Made by a program: the position numbers and the translations under genes
The notes under the pieces: model-generated
What the model was told of the DNA's origin: nothing
The model's database searches: none
Seen by the model: the letters and a program-made list of their open reading frames with translations, nothing else
Source of the DNA: Pseudarthrobacter sp. NIBRBAC000502772
GTDB taxonomy: Bacteria > Actinomycetota > Actinomycetes > Actinomycetales > Micrococcaceae
Assembly (NCBI RefSeq): GCF_006517235.1
Contig: NZ_CP041188.1
Coordinates: 2,480,001-2,544,000, forward strand
Direction of reading: 5' to 3'
Length of the DNA: 64,000 bases
Shown: in pieces, positions 53,648 through 62,437 of the stretch
Layout of the letters: each line of letters begins with the position of its first letter
Position numbering within the stretch: position 1 is the first letter of the stretch

Positions 53648-53716
53648 GCGAATCGCCTTCTGGCGTAGGCAACGTTTTCAGCTCGTTGCAGTCAACCGCC
53701 ACCCGCAGAAGTTCCC

Positions 53717-53746
53717 GGCAGTTGCCCGGCGAGCCGGGCAACTGCC
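53717..53746. terminator. Hairpin 2 between marR and SDR
   Basis: A perfect 14-bp stem (53717-53730 with 53733-53746, GGCAGTTGCCCGGC arm) with a 2-base centre, 46 bases from the SDR stop. Probably ends the minus-strand sugar operon. Confidence 0.7.
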
Positions 53747-53792
53747 GCTGTCCGCTACTGACTCCTGGGGCGTGGTGCAGTTTCGTAGTTGA

Positions 53793-54578
53793 TCACATCG
53801 AGGAGTACTCATTGCCTGGCAGGTCGCCGTTGACCGTGTACCCACCATCTACGGCGAGAACTGCACCGGTCGAGTACGACGCCTCTTCCGACGCTAGGTA
53901 GGCGATCGCCGACGCGACCTGTTCGGCCTGTGCGACGGAACCGAGAGGGATACGGCTCTCCAATGCAGAGAGAACCTCGGGCGTGTACATGGGTGTGGTC
54001 AGAGCCGACCACGTGGCGCCCGGCCGTACCGCGTTGACGGTGATGCCGTACTCGGCCCAGTCGGCTGCGAGCGTGAAAGTCAGGGCCTCGATCCCGCCCT
54101 TGGAGGCGGCATAGCCTGCCGAGTCGCGAAGAGAAATCGTGGCGTGGATTGACGATACGTTGACGATCCGACCAGGCTGGCTGGCCGCCACCAGATGGCG
54201 GGCGACGGCGGTAGACATGAGGAATGCCCCGCGGAGGTTGACGCCGATTACGGCATCGAAGTCCTCTACGCTCATCTCAAGCGCAGGCGTGATCTTAAGG
54301 ATGCCGGCGCAGTTGACCAGACAGAAGGGTATGCCCAGCCGGTCGACAACCGCCCGCACCGACCCCTCCACGGAGCGTTTTTCGGAGACGTCAGCGGCGA
54401 AAGGAGCGGCGCGGCCGCCAATCTGATCGATGAGCCTAACCGTCTCATCCGCACCCTCTTGCGAGATATCAAAAACTGCTACCAGCGCACCCTCCGAGGC
54501 GAGCCGCAGGGCTGTAGCACGACCGATCCCTGCGCCTGCTCCGGTAACGATGGCGACTTTTCCCTCGAATCGGTTCAT
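53793..54578 (-). CDS. Short-chain dehydrogenase/reductase (sugar dehydrogenase type)
   Basis: A 261-residue SDR with KVAIVTGAGAGIGRATALRLASEGALVAVFDIS, NCAGI, catalytic Ser in VNVSSIHATISLRD, YAASK (AGYAASKGGIEAL) and VNAVRPGAT. The ATG overlaps the epimerase stop (ATGA). Last gene of the operon SMP-30 lactonase - alcohol dehydrogenase - epimerase - SDR. In oxidative sugar pathways such an SDR makes the aldonolactone that the lactonase opens; that role is inferred. Confidence 0.9.
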   Translation of the reverse strand: MNRFEGKVAIVTGAGAGIGRATALRLASEGALVAVFDISQEGADETVRLIDQIGGRAAPFAADVSEKRSVEGSVRAVVDRLGIPFCLVNCAGILKITPALEMSVEDFDAVIGVNLRGAFLMSTAVARHLVAASQPGRIVNVSSIHATISLRDSAGYAASKGGIEALTFTLAADWAEYGITVNAVRPGATWSALTTPMYTPEVLSALESRIPLGSVAQAEQVASAIAYLASEEASYSTGAVLAVDGGYTVNGDLPGNEYSSM

Positions 54579-55588
54579 GTCTTCACTCCCAGTTGCGCCA
54601 CACCCGTTGCGTCCATCCCGATGGGGATCTCCTTCTGGGAGATCGGCTGCACGCCCAGGGTAAGTTCGATCTGCAGCGTGTCACCGCCGGAGATCTTGAT
54701 CGCGCCATGTTCGCTCTCAAGGGGGCCGAACGGCGAAGTGGTGTGCGGCTCCACTGCGACGATGTGCGCTGTGCCCCACCACGGGTAGCCGCCAGGCGCG
54801 TGGGCTTCTTCCCAGATCCAGAGTTCGGGGAGGATTTCTGCGGGCCACGACATCGTTACCAAGAGATCCGATCCCGGGGATTTAAGCCCGAACCAGCCTT
54901 CGGAGACCGTAGCGTACAGCAGGTCGGCACTGCGTGATCCTGCTGGTGCCAGATTAAAGACCCCGACGCCGTCAACAGGGGAAGCGTCGATCCGAGCGCC
55001 GGGGGCATGCAGCTGCGAGGAGGAAAACTTTTCCGGATGACTCGTCAAGGCGGCGAAGGCGCCGTACACCTGGCCTGACCCCGCAATGGTCTGGGTATTG
55101 AATGCGGGGTGGAAGCCCCAGTGGACCGGCAGTTCGGTGTCGGAAATGTTCTCGACACGAGCGGAGACATGAAGTACTCCGCCATCAAGTCGGAACGTCT
55201 TCGTCAAAGCGAACGGGTACCGCGTGAGCACGGTAGTACACGTCAGCGTCGACTCCGTTTGCTCTACGGTCCAGGGTCGTCGCAGCGCCTCCCCGTGGAA
55301 AGGCAGAGTTGCCCCTTCTACTTCTGTCGCAGGTCCGGCGTTCGGAAAAAGTTCCTGCATGCCGCCTGGGTAGTTGTCGAAGTACGAACGAGGATCAGCA
55401 TCGTAGTCGCCCCGCACAGGCGGCAATCCGCGCGACCTCGGGTTCTGCCAGAGAACTTCGGTCTCCGTCGGGCGCCAGATCACTGAAAGGACATCCGCAC
55501 CGCGCTCAGGGTTGACGGTGACAGCAAGCAGGTCGCTCTCAAGCCGGTAGGTTTGACAGTCGGCATTCCGTGAGATTGTCACCATCAT
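54575..55588 (-). CDS. Aldose 1-epimerase family protein
   Basis: A 337-residue galactose-mutarotase fold protein that interconverts sugar anomers. Features are ERGADVLSVIWRPTETEVLW at the N terminus, FPNAGPATEVEGATLPFHGEAL (substrate Arg/His region), VHWGFHPAFNT (catalytic His), and the C-terminal acidic region IVAVEPHTTSPFGPL with the likely catalytic Glu. ATG 55588 overlaps the dehydrogenase stop (ATGA). An epimerase ahead of a dehydrogenase/lactonase pair supplies the reactive anomer. Confidence 0.85.
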   Translation of the reverse strand: MMVTISRNADCQTYRLESDLLAVTVNPERGADVLSVIWRPTETEVLWQNPRSRGLPPVRGDYDADPRSYFDNYPGGMQELFPNAGPATEVEGATLPFHGEALRRPWTVEQTESTLTCTTVLTRYPFALTKTFRLDGGVLHVSARVENISDTELPVHWGFHPAFNTQTIAGSGQVYGAFAALTSHPEKFSSSQLHAPGARIDASPVDGVGVFNLAPAGSRSADLLYATVSEGWFGLKSPGSDLLVTMSWPAEILPELWIWEEAHAPGGYPWWGTAHIVAVEPHTTSPFGPLESEHGAIKISGGDTLQIELTLGVQPISQKEIPIGMDATGVAQLGVKT

Positions 55589-56619
55589 GCCCAACCGATT
55601 ACGGTTTTGCCCACGCTGCCGTTCGCGAAATCGGCGAAAGCTGCCGGACCGTCTTCGATGTTCGAGATGCGGGTAATGATCGGGTCGAGGTCGACGCTGT
55701 GCTTCTCAACTTCTCTGACAGCTTCCATCATGAGTGGGACGCTGAACACGAACATGCCTCGTAGTGTCACTTGACGCATGATGAGATCGGGAACGGGATC
55801 GATATCGAATCCGGGCCCGAGACCGACGAACACGACGGTTCCCCATGTGCGTACCCCTTCGAGCGCCGCGCGCCGGCCATGGATATTGCCTGAGGTCTCG
55901 ATAACGACATCCGCCCTTTCTGCACGGAGCGTGGAGATGTCGAAATTGTTGGAGTCGTAGACGTCCGTGAACCCGATCTTTGAGGCGAATTTGCGACGTT
56001 GCGGACTCGGGTCGGTCGCGATGGCGTGGAGGCCCAAAGCTCTTGCCCAGGTGAGCACGGCAAGGCCGACAGGTCCGGCGCCGATCACAAGCACCGTTCC
56101 TCCCGGGCGCACCTCGGAACGTTGGATCGCCTGATATGCGGTGGTAGCCCCGCAGGCCAGGAACGCACCGGTGGCGAAGCTCACCGAGTCCGGCAGCACC
56201 ACGGCGTCCTTCGCCGTCACTATGACTTGGTCCTGGCAACCACCTGGCCGGTTGAGGGAGTACACACGTGCGTTTTCGCAGTGCACGTCCCAACCCTTGC
56301 GGCAGGTTTCGCAGGTTCCACACCCGGAGTAGTGCTGAACAGCGACGCGGTCGCCGACGCTTGGGTGGGTGACACCCGGGCCGATCGATGCGACAACACC
56401 GGCTATCTCGTGACCTGGGGTCATTTCGGGGGAGCGCGGCTGGGTGGCGTTCTGCATCTGGTTGTGGGTCATATGGAAGTAGTGCAAATCGCTGCCGCAA
56501 AGGCCGGCGGCCTTCACGTCCAGCACGATCTCACCGGGACCCGCTTCCGGGAGCGCGGCATCGACAACGGAGACGCGGTCCTTCTCGGCGAAGCGCAGGG
56601 CGCGAACGGTTGTGGTCAT
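55585..56619 (-). CDS. Zinc-dependent alcohol dehydrogenase, L-idonate 5-dehydrogenase/sorbitol dehydrogenase-like
   Basis: A 344-residue MDR enzyme: KAAGLCGSDLHYFHM and TPGHEIAGVV (catalytic zinc), GCGTCETCRKGWDVHC (structural zinc), and TVLVIGAGPVGLAVLTWARALGLHAIATDPS. The insert HNQMQNATQPRSPEM between the first zinc motif and GHE recalls idonate/arabinitol dehydrogenases. ATG 56619 lies 14 bases after the lactonase stop. It probably oxidises a sugar, sugar acid or polyol imported by the nearby ABC module 2. Confidence 0.88.
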   Translation of the reverse strand: MTTTVRALRFAEKDRVSVVDAALPEAGPGEIVLDVKAAGLCGSDLHYFHMTHNQMQNATQPRSPEMTPGHEIAGVVASIGPGVTHPSVGDRVAVQHYSGCGTCETCRKGWDVHCENARVYSLNRPGGCQDQVIVTAKDAVVLPDSVSFATGAFLACGATTAYQAIQRSEVRPGGTVLVIGAGPVGLAVLTWARALGLHAIATDPSPQRRKFASKIGFTDVYDSNNFDISTLRAERADVVIETSGNIHGRRAALEGVRTWGTVVFVGLGPGFDIDPVPDLIMRQVTLRGMFVFSVPLMMEAVREVEKHSVDLDPIITRISNIEDGPAAFADFANGSVGKTVIGWA

Positions 56620-56633
56620 GATGATCCTTTCAG

Positions 56634-57542
56634 TCAGGCGGCCGGCGCGTCGACGCGGGCGGCCATGAGGACAGATTCGTTCGTGGTTGTTGGATCGCTA
56701 GTGCCCAAGGTCGGGCTACAGCACAGAAAGAGCGTCCGGCCATCTTCCCCGCCGAGGGCAAGTGAATAGACGCTTAGCTCGCCGACGTCGATCGACTCAA
56801 CGATTTCGCCTTCCGGTGAGACCCGGAGGGCAGCATGGGAGTTTGATGATGCCACCCAGATTGCGCCGTCAGAATCGGTTGCGAGGCCATCGGGGAGAAC
56901 TTCGAGTTCCCGGGTGGCCCTGGCGATGTCGAGGTAGTCGGGAGCTTCGCCGAACTGCTTCCAGGTGCGCCTGGTGCCCAGCTCCGGGCGGCCGTCGGCG
57001 CCGACGGAGCAGTAGAACGCAGATAGGCGGGCCGCAAATGTCTCCGCCACGATGATCTCAGTGCGGTTGGGCGTGAAGACGATGCCGTTAGGGAACACCA
57101 GTCCGGGCGCAATGAGGTCGGCTGTTCCGTCGGGCGACACCCGCACAAGTCCCGTCCGTTGCAGCGAATCGGGATGGGCGTCAGAATTGCCGAAGCTGCC
57201 GACCAGCGCCCAGCCTTCCGGGGTCACCAGCATGTCATTCGCATAGCCGGTGATGAGGTTCCCGAAGCGTGCGTGAGCTGACAGTTTGCGGCCGTCCCAG
57301 CGCATGACTGCACGGTTTAACATCGATGTGACCAGGAGCGAGCCGTCTGGGGAAAACCCCAGTCCGGATGGGCGGCCGGGAACCGAGCACACGGTTTCGT
57401 GGGTGCCCGACGGGTCGAACCGCAGCACCCTCTCCGAGTAGAAGTCGGAGGCGAATAGCGCCCCTTCGTGCCAGCGCGGGCTCTCTAGGAAGCTAAATCC
57501 GGATGCGATTGTTGTCGCTTCCTCACAGGGGGAACGGGACAC
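56634..57542 (-). CDS. SMP-30/gluconolactonase-family sugar lactonase
   Basis: A 302-residue six-bladed beta-propeller lactonase. The first metal ligand Glu is in FSFLESPRWHEGALFASDFYSERVLRFD; further ligand regions are YANDMLVTPEG (Asn), PNGIVFTPNRTEIIVAETF (Asn) and DGLATDSDGAIWVASSN (Asp). Such enzymes open gluconolactone or other aldonolactones. GTG 57542 has AAGAAGG upstream. First gene of its operon, divergent from the dehydrogenase/ABC module 2 over two copies of the dyad motif. Confidence 0.9.
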   Translation of the reverse strand: MSRSPCEEATTIASGFSFLESPRWHEGALFASDFYSERVLRFDPSGTHETVCSVPGRPSGLGFSPDGSLLVTSMLNRAVMRWDGRKLSAHARFGNLITGYANDMLVTPEGWALVGSFGNSDAHPDSLQRTGLVRVSPDGTADLIAPGLVFPNGIVFTPNRTEIIVAETFAARLSAFYCSVGADGRPELGTRRTWKQFGEAPDYLDIARATRELEVLPDGLATDSDGAIWVASSNSHAALRVSPEGEIVESIDVGELSVYSLALGGEDGRTLFLCCSPTLGTSDPTTTNESVLMAARVDAPAA

Positions 57543-57584
57543 CGCTTACACCTTCTTCATCGAAGTGGAATATTTTCATTGGGC

Positions 57585-57598
57585 GGACAGCATGTCCG
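57585..57598. promoter_or_regulatory. Dyad motif near the SMP-30 lactonase start (copy 5)
   Basis: GGACAGCATGTCCG (57585-57598), within the perfect inverted repeat CGGACA-GCA-TGTCCG. It is 43 bases upstream of the lactonase GTG. Candidate repressor site. Confidence 0.55.
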
Positions 57599-57733
57599 TA
57601 ATACAGTACACCTGGAGCGTTTAGCGCGCTCCGCCCGAGTGCGGCGGAGACGTGACCGCCGATTGATCATGGGAATTTAATTTCAACAAAGTCTACGCCA
57701 ATGGTAGTAATTTCTGAAGAGCATGCATAAGAT

Positions 57734-57747
57734 GGACGCTATGTCCG
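57734..57747. promoter_or_regulatory. Dyad motif near the dehydrogenase/ABC module 2 start (copy 6)
   Basis: GGACGCTATGTCCG, the best match to the consensus, 45 bases before ATG 57792 and just after a possible -10 (TAAGAT, 57728-57733). The placement at the transcription start suits a repressor. Confidence 0.6.
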
Positions 57748-57791
57748 ACAAGAGATAAGTCGATCTGAAATCATTCGCGAAGGAGCGAGCA

Positions 57792-58844
57792 ATGCTGAGC
57801 GGTTCCCTTACAGCCACGATGAAGGCCGTCGTATTCGACGAAGGGTCATCCTGGAGCCTGGAGCAGATCTCCATTCCCGTGCCCGGACGGGGCGAAGTGC
57901 TGCTGCGTCCGATACGCGTGGGTGTGTGTGGGACGGACGAACACCTCCTTCATGGAGGCTTCATCGCGAAGTTCCCACTGATACCGGGCCACGAGATCGT
58001 CGCAGAGGTCGCGGCCTATGGCGACGGCACGACCGGCCCGGCCGTTGGCAGCGAAGTGGTCGTAGACCCGACTGTATTCTGCGGCGACTGTCCATCGTGT
58101 AAGAGAGGACAGCCAGGTTACTGCGCCAGTTTCGGATCGCTCGGATGCGACCGCTCGGGCGGCTTTGCAGACTATATGATCGCCAGCGCATCAAAGATCT
58201 TTCCCACGGGCGGTCTCCACGCCGACATAGCAGTGCTGACCGAGCCAACTGCCTGCGCCCTGCACGGAGTCGACGTGCTGGCCCTCAAGCCGGCTTCCGA
58301 CGTGCTGATCTTTGGCGCAGGTCCGACCGGCCTCATCCTCGCCCAACTGCTGCGAATGGCCGGCGCAGCGCGAGTCACCGTCGCCGCCCCCACTGCCTCC
58401 AAGCTCGCCGTCGCACTTAAGCAAGGAGCGAACCACGCCGTTCAGATCGACCGCGCGAATCCGGACGCCGCCGCCGAGGAGTTGCGGCGAATCGCGCCTG
58501 AGGGCTTCGATGCGGTTGTCGAGGCAACCGGATCTACATCGGTACTTGAGCTCGGCCTCAGCCTCACCCGCAACGGCGGCACAGTTCTCGTCTATGGACT
58601 CGCCGGAGAAAACGCCCTCGCAGCTGTGAAACCCTACGAAGTTTTCAGCCGGGAACTCACCATCAAAGGTTCATTTGCCCAGGCCAACTGCATCGGGCGT
58701 GCCCTGTTCGCGCTTCAGTCCGGCCAGATCTCGACTGCCGGGATTGTCACAAGTGTCGTCAATCTCGACCAGTTTCAGACCGCCCTCGATAACCTGCACG
58801 ATTCCGAGCAGATCAAGTCGGTCGTAATTCCCACTCGTCCCTGA
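57792..58844 (+). CDS. Zinc-dependent polyol dehydrogenase (MDR family), module 2
   Basis: A 350-residue MDR enzyme: RVGVCGTDEHLLHGG and IPGHEIVAEV (catalytic zinc), FCGDCPSCKRGQPGYC (structural zinc), TEPTACALHGVD, DVLIFGAGPTGLILAQLLRMAGAARVTVAAP. It resembles arabinitol/sorbitol dehydrogenases. ATG 57792 has AAGGAG 7 bases upstream; an internal ATG at 57819 (MKAVVFDEG) is where many relatives start. First gene of the second ABC operon. Confidence 0.88.
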   Translation: MLSGSLTATMKAVVFDEGSSWSLEQISIPVPGRGEVLLRPIRVGVCGTDEHLLHGGFIAKFPLIPGHEIVAEVAAYGDGTTGPAVGSEVVVDPTVFCGDCPSCKRGQPGYCASFGSLGCDRSGGFADYMIASASKIFPTGGLHADIAVLTEPTACALHGVDVLALKPASDVLIFGAGPTGLILAQLLRMAGAARVTVAAPTASKLAVALKQGANHAVQIDRANPDAAAEELRRIAPEGFDAVVEATGSTSVLELGLSLTRNGGTVLVYGLAGENALAAVKPYEVFSRELTIKGSFAQANCIGRALFALQSGQISTAGIVTSVVNLDQFQTALDNLHDSEQIKSVVIPTRP

Positions 58845-58897
58845 CAACCCACACGAAGCCGTGAGGCAGTTCCAGGACAAAACTTAGGAGCAAGTCT

Positions 58898-59854
58898 GTG
58901 AAAACAACCCGCAAAAACATGATTGCCAACGTCAGTGTTATCGCGGCCGTATGCGTGTTCGGATCGGTCGGACTCACAGGATGCGCAACGGCATCCGGCG
59001 CCGCCGGCGACCGCCCGATGAAGATCGGAGTGACGGTCGCCAACAGCACCAATCCCTTCTTCCAACAGGAATCCAAGACCGCCGAAAGCTACGGCAAGTC
59101 GGTCGGCGCCGAGGTCCTCTCTCAGGTGGCCAATGAAGACGTGCAGACCCAGTCGAACCAGATCGACCAGTTCATCACTGCCGGGGTCAAATTCATCGTG
59201 ATCGACGCCGCCGACACCGACGGCGTCGGGCCGGCCGTCAAACGCGCCGTCAGTGCGGGCATCCCCGTCATCGGCGTTGACAACCAATCCAAGAATGCCA
59301 CCGTCAACATCACCACCGACAACAAACAGGCAGGCGAGATCTCGTGCCGTTCCCTGGCCGACAAGCTGGGCGGCAAAGGCAAAATAGCCATCCTGAACGG
59401 TACGCCGGTGTCCGCCGTTGACGATCGCGTCACCGGCTGCAAAGGCATTCTCGGTCAGTACCCCGACATCAAGATCGTGGCGGACCAGCGGGGTGAAAAC
59501 AGCCGTGACTCGGCATTGCCCATCGCCACAGATATCCTGACCGCAAACCCCGATCTTGACGGCTTCTTCGCTATCAACGACCCGAGCGCCGTTGGTGTGC
59601 AGCTAGCGGCCGAACAGAAGGGCGCATCAGTCGTCATCACGTCGGTCGACGGTGCCAGCTCGGCCACAGACGCGATCGCTGCCGGGGGTCTGATCACCGC
59701 AACTGCTGCGCAGGACCCTGCAGCGCTCATGCGCCAGGCCATTGATCTTGGGATCTCGATCGTGAACGGCAAGGAGCCTGATCAGAAAGTGATCCTCGTT
59801 CCGACGGAACTCGTCGACGCCTCGAATGTCGCCAAGTACAAGCCGTGGGGCTGA
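58898..59854 (+). CDS. Sugar ABC transporter substrate-binding lipoprotein (RbsB type), module 2
   Basis: A 318-residue lipoprotein: MKTTRKNMIANVSVIAAVCVFGSVGLTGCATAS with a lipobox Cys, then a type 1 periplasmic-binding domain (KIGVTVANSTNPFFQQESKTAESYGKSVGAEV; GVKFIVIDAADTDGVGPAVKRAVSAGIPVIGVDN; TSVDGASSATDAIAAGGLITATAAQDP). The pattern resembles ribose/arabinose-type binding proteins. GTG 58898 follows TAGGAGC. Divergent evolution from the module 1 protein is large, but gene order is the same. Confidence 0.92.
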   Translation: MKTTRKNMIANVSVIAAVCVFGSVGLTGCATASGAAGDRPMKIGVTVANSTNPFFQQESKTAESYGKSVGAEVLSQVANEDVQTQSNQIDQFITAGVKFIVIDAADTDGVGPAVKRAVSAGIPVIGVDNQSKNATVNITTDNKQAGEISCRSLADKLGGKGKIAILNGTPVSAVDDRVTGCKGILGQYPDIKIVADQRGENSRDSALPIATDILTANPDLDGFFAINDPSAVGVQLAAEQKGASVVITSVDGASSATDAIAAGGLITATAAQDPAALMRQAIDLGISIVNGKEPDQKVILVPTELVDASNVAKYKPWG

Positions 59855-59860
59855 GAGACC

Positions 59861-61378
59861 TTGACTGACATGCTGGCCCCGCGAGTGGTTGCTCGCCTCC
59901 GGGGAGTGACAAAGTCGTTCGACGGAACAACTGTAGTAAGAAATGTCGACCTTGACTTCCGCTCGGGTGAGGTCCACGTGCTCGCGGGCGAGGACGGCGC
60001 AGGCAAGTCGACGCTGACGAAGCTGCTGGCAGGTATCCATCAGCCCGATCACGGCACGGTAGAGATCAACGGCCAGATGGGACCGTTTGATGTCAAGTCT
60101 TCCCGTACGGCCGGAGTTACGCTCGTCCACCAAGAACTCCTCATTGCGCCCAATCTGACCGTCGCCGACAACCTCGCAATGGGGCAGGAGAACCGCAATC
60201 GGTTCCGCGGCCTCGATCGAACTGCGACTTTGGAGAACGCCCGTGCGCAGCTCGCCCACATCGGCGCGACCTTCCCGGTCACGATGCGAGCGGAGGAACT
60301 TACCGTCGCTGATCATCAGCAGATCGAGATCGCCCGTGCCCTCGCGCAGAAACCGAAAATCCTGATTCTCGACGAGCCGACGTCCGCGCTGTCCTCCGCT
60401 GAGACTGAGCGGCTGCTGCGCATCGTGGACGAGCTTCGCCGAAACGGCACATCCGTTATCTACATCACGCATCGAATGGAGGAGATCGAAGCCCTGGCCG
60501 ATATCGTCAGCATCATGCGCGACGGATCGCTCGTCGAAACGATGCCGAAAGCCGAGGCAACCCCGGATGCGATCGTGCTCAGGATGGTGGGCCGAAAGAT
60601 CGACTCGCTGTTCACCGCGGAGCGACTGGAGCCTGGGAGAGTCGTTCTTCGGGTTGAACAACTCACCAACGGAAAAGACATCGGCCCGATTGATCTTGAT
60701 GTGCGGGCCGGTGAGGTTGTGGGAATCGGAGGCTTGATCGGATCCGGTCGGAGCGAGTTCGTGCGCCTCATCTTCGGAGCCGACAGAGCAAGTTCCGGCA
60801 CCGTCTCGGTCGACGGGTCCCCGGTCAACGTGACCGGGCCGGGCTCGGCGGTACGCGCCGGGATCGCGCTGCTCCCTGAGAGCAGGAAGACGCAGGGGCT
60901 TGTGCTTGACCAATCGATCGCCGCCAATATCGTGCTCGCGAGCCTCGGTCACATCTCCTCTGCTGGAGTCGTAACGCCCGCAGCAGTAAAGCGGGTTGCC
61001 AGCAAAGCGCAGAAACGGTTGGGGATCAAGTCGGCCTCACTCGGCCAAGAGGTGACCACACTCTCCGGCGGCAACCAGCAGAAAGTGCTGTTCGCGAAGT
61101 GGCTGGAGACCAAACCCAAGGTCCTGATTCTCGACGAGCCCACCCGTGGGGTCGATGTCGGAGCCAAAGCGGAGATCTACCAGATCATCAATGAGTGCGC
61201 TCATGCGGGCGTGGCGGTCCTTGTCATCTCGTCCGAACTGCCGGAGCTGATCGGACTCAGCAGCCGCGTACACGTTATGCGCGAGGGCCGGTTAGTTGCA
61301 GAAATCGACGCCCAGAGCCTTACCGAAGAGGCCGTCATGAACCATGCTTTCGGGATCGCCCAAGCGACCCAGGCTTAG
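59861..61378 (+). CDS. Sugar ABC transporter ATP-binding protein (RbsA type), module 2
   Basis: A 505-residue two-domain ATPase: first Walker A GEDGAGKSTLTKLLAGI (Asp in place of the usual Asn of GENGAGKS), ILILDEPTSALSSAE; second half GLIGSGRSEFVRLIFG, LSGGNQQKVLFAKWL and VLILDEPTRGVDVGAKAEI. The start is TTG 59861 or ATG 59870; no clear ribosome binding site separates them. It lies 6 bases after the lipoprotein stop. Confidence 0.93.
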   Translation: MTDMLAPRVVARLRGVTKSFDGTTVVRNVDLDFRSGEVHVLAGEDGAGKSTLTKLLAGIHQPDHGTVEINGQMGPFDVKSSRTAGVTLVHQELLIAPNLTVADNLAMGQENRNRFRGLDRTATLENARAQLAHIGATFPVTMRAEELTVADHQQIEIARALAQKPKILILDEPTSALSSAETERLLRIVDELRRNGTSVIYITHRMEEIEALADIVSIMRDGSLVETMPKAEATPDAIVLRMVGRKIDSLFTAERLEPGRVVLRVEQLTNGKDIGPIDLDVRAGEVVGIGGLIGSGRSEFVRLIFGADRASSGTVSVDGSPVNVTGPGSAVRAGIALLPESRKTQGLVLDQSIAANIVLASLGHISSAGVVTPAAVKRVASKAQKRLGIKSASLGQEVTTLSGGNQQKVLFAKWLETKPKVLILDEPTRGVDVGAKAEIYQIINECAHAGVAVLVISSELPELIGLSSRVHVMREGRLVAEIDAQSLTEEAVMNHAFGIAQATQA

Positions 61379-61399
61379 ACCATTAGGAGACCAGTTACC

Positions 61400-62410
61400 G
61401 TGACCATGTCCCAGCTTCAATCGCCGCCCTCCCCAGTGCTCGACAGAGTCCGTCCGGGGCGAGGCATCGTCCTCGCAGCCCTCTCCCGAAGCGGACTCGT
61501 GGGGATCAGCGCCGCGCTCGTTTTGCTCGTGATAGTCATGGCATTGATCGCCCCGTATTTCTGGAGCGTCAACAACCTGATCGAAGTCGTCCGTCAGGTC
61601 GCGGCGATCGCCATCCTCGCCGCGGGGGGCACATTCGTCATCCTCACGAGCGGGATCGATCTCTCTGTCGGTTCCGCACTGGGTGTGACGGCCATGGTCT
61701 CCATCGTCATGGCCAACTCGGATGCGCCGTGGTTCATCGCGGTCGGCCTCGCCCTTATCGCCGGCGCGGTCATCGGCGCCATCAACGGCCTTTTCACTGC
61801 CCGATTTGCGTTGCCAGCGTTCATCGTAACGCTTGCCGCACTCACCTACCTGCGTGGATTTGTCTACGTTGGCACCGGCGGCACCACCCTCGTTCCGGAA
61901 AACGTGACCTTCTCCTGGATCGGTCAGGGACAAGTCCTAGGCATCCCGATTGCAGCCCTCGTCCTGATCGCGGTGTACGTCCTGGGCTGGTTCCTACTTG
62001 AGCGAACTGTCTTCGGCCGCCAGGTCTACGCGATCGGCGGCAATTCCGAGGCGGCCCGACTGAGCGGCATCCCGGTACGACGGATTATATTCAGTGTTTA
62101 CGTCATTTCCGGTCTCTGCGCCGGAATTGCGGGAGTCATCGTGTCGGCACGGCTTGAAAGCGCCGTTCCTGATCTCGGAAGCGGCTACGAACTCAACGCG
62201 ATCGCAGCAATCGTGCTCGGGGGTACCTCCCTGATGGGTGGCAGGGGGTCATTGATCGGTACTCTCGTCGGTGCGCTGTTCATCGCTGTGCTCTCAAACG
62301 GAATGACCTTGCTGAACGTGCAGTCGTTCTATCAGCAGATCATCATGGGTGCGGTCATCCTCCTAGCGGTCTTTGTCGACCGCCTACGTCGCGGAACATC
62401 CGTCGCCTAA
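61400..62410 (+). CDS. Sugar ABC transporter permease (RbsC type), module 2
   Basis: A 336-residue membrane permease with about 9-10 helices: GGTFVILTSGIDLSVGSALGVTAMVSIVMA, GAINGLFTARFALPAFIVTLAALTYLRGFVYVGTGG, YAIGGNSEAARLSGIPVRRI and VLGGTSLMGGRGSLIGTLVGALFIAVLSNGMTLLNVQSFYQ, all standard for the RbsC/XylH group. GTG 61400 or ATG 61406. Unlike its counterpart in module 1 the frame is intact. Confidence 0.93.
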   Translation: MTMSQLQSPPSPVLDRVRPGRGIVLAALSRSGLVGISAALVLLVIVMALIAPYFWSVNNLIEVVRQVAAIAILAAGGTFVILTSGIDLSVGSALGVTAMVSIVMANSDAPWFIAVGLALIAGAVIGAINGLFTARFALPAFIVTLAALTYLRGFVYVGTGGTTLVPENVTFSWIGQGQVLGIPIAALVLIAVYVLGWFLLERTVFGRQVYAIGGNSEAARLSGIPVRRIIFSVYVISGLCAGIAGVIVSARLESAVPDLGSGYELNAIAAIVLGGTSLMGGRGSLIGTLVGALFIAVLSNGMTLLNVQSFYQQIIMGAVILLAVFVDRLRRGTSVA

Positions 62411-62437
62411 CCGGTTCTTACACCAGCAAAGGACATC

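Larger units (their letters stand above)
53332..53792. other. Intergenic region with two strong hairpins
   Basis: No coding region is recognised between the convergent marR and SDR genes. Two perfect hairpins (listed separately) take up part of it. Confidence 0.55.

Noticed and set aside
59627..60952. 441-codon open frame on the minus strand
   Set aside because: Antisense to the RbsA-type ATPase, which has every expected motif on the other strand.
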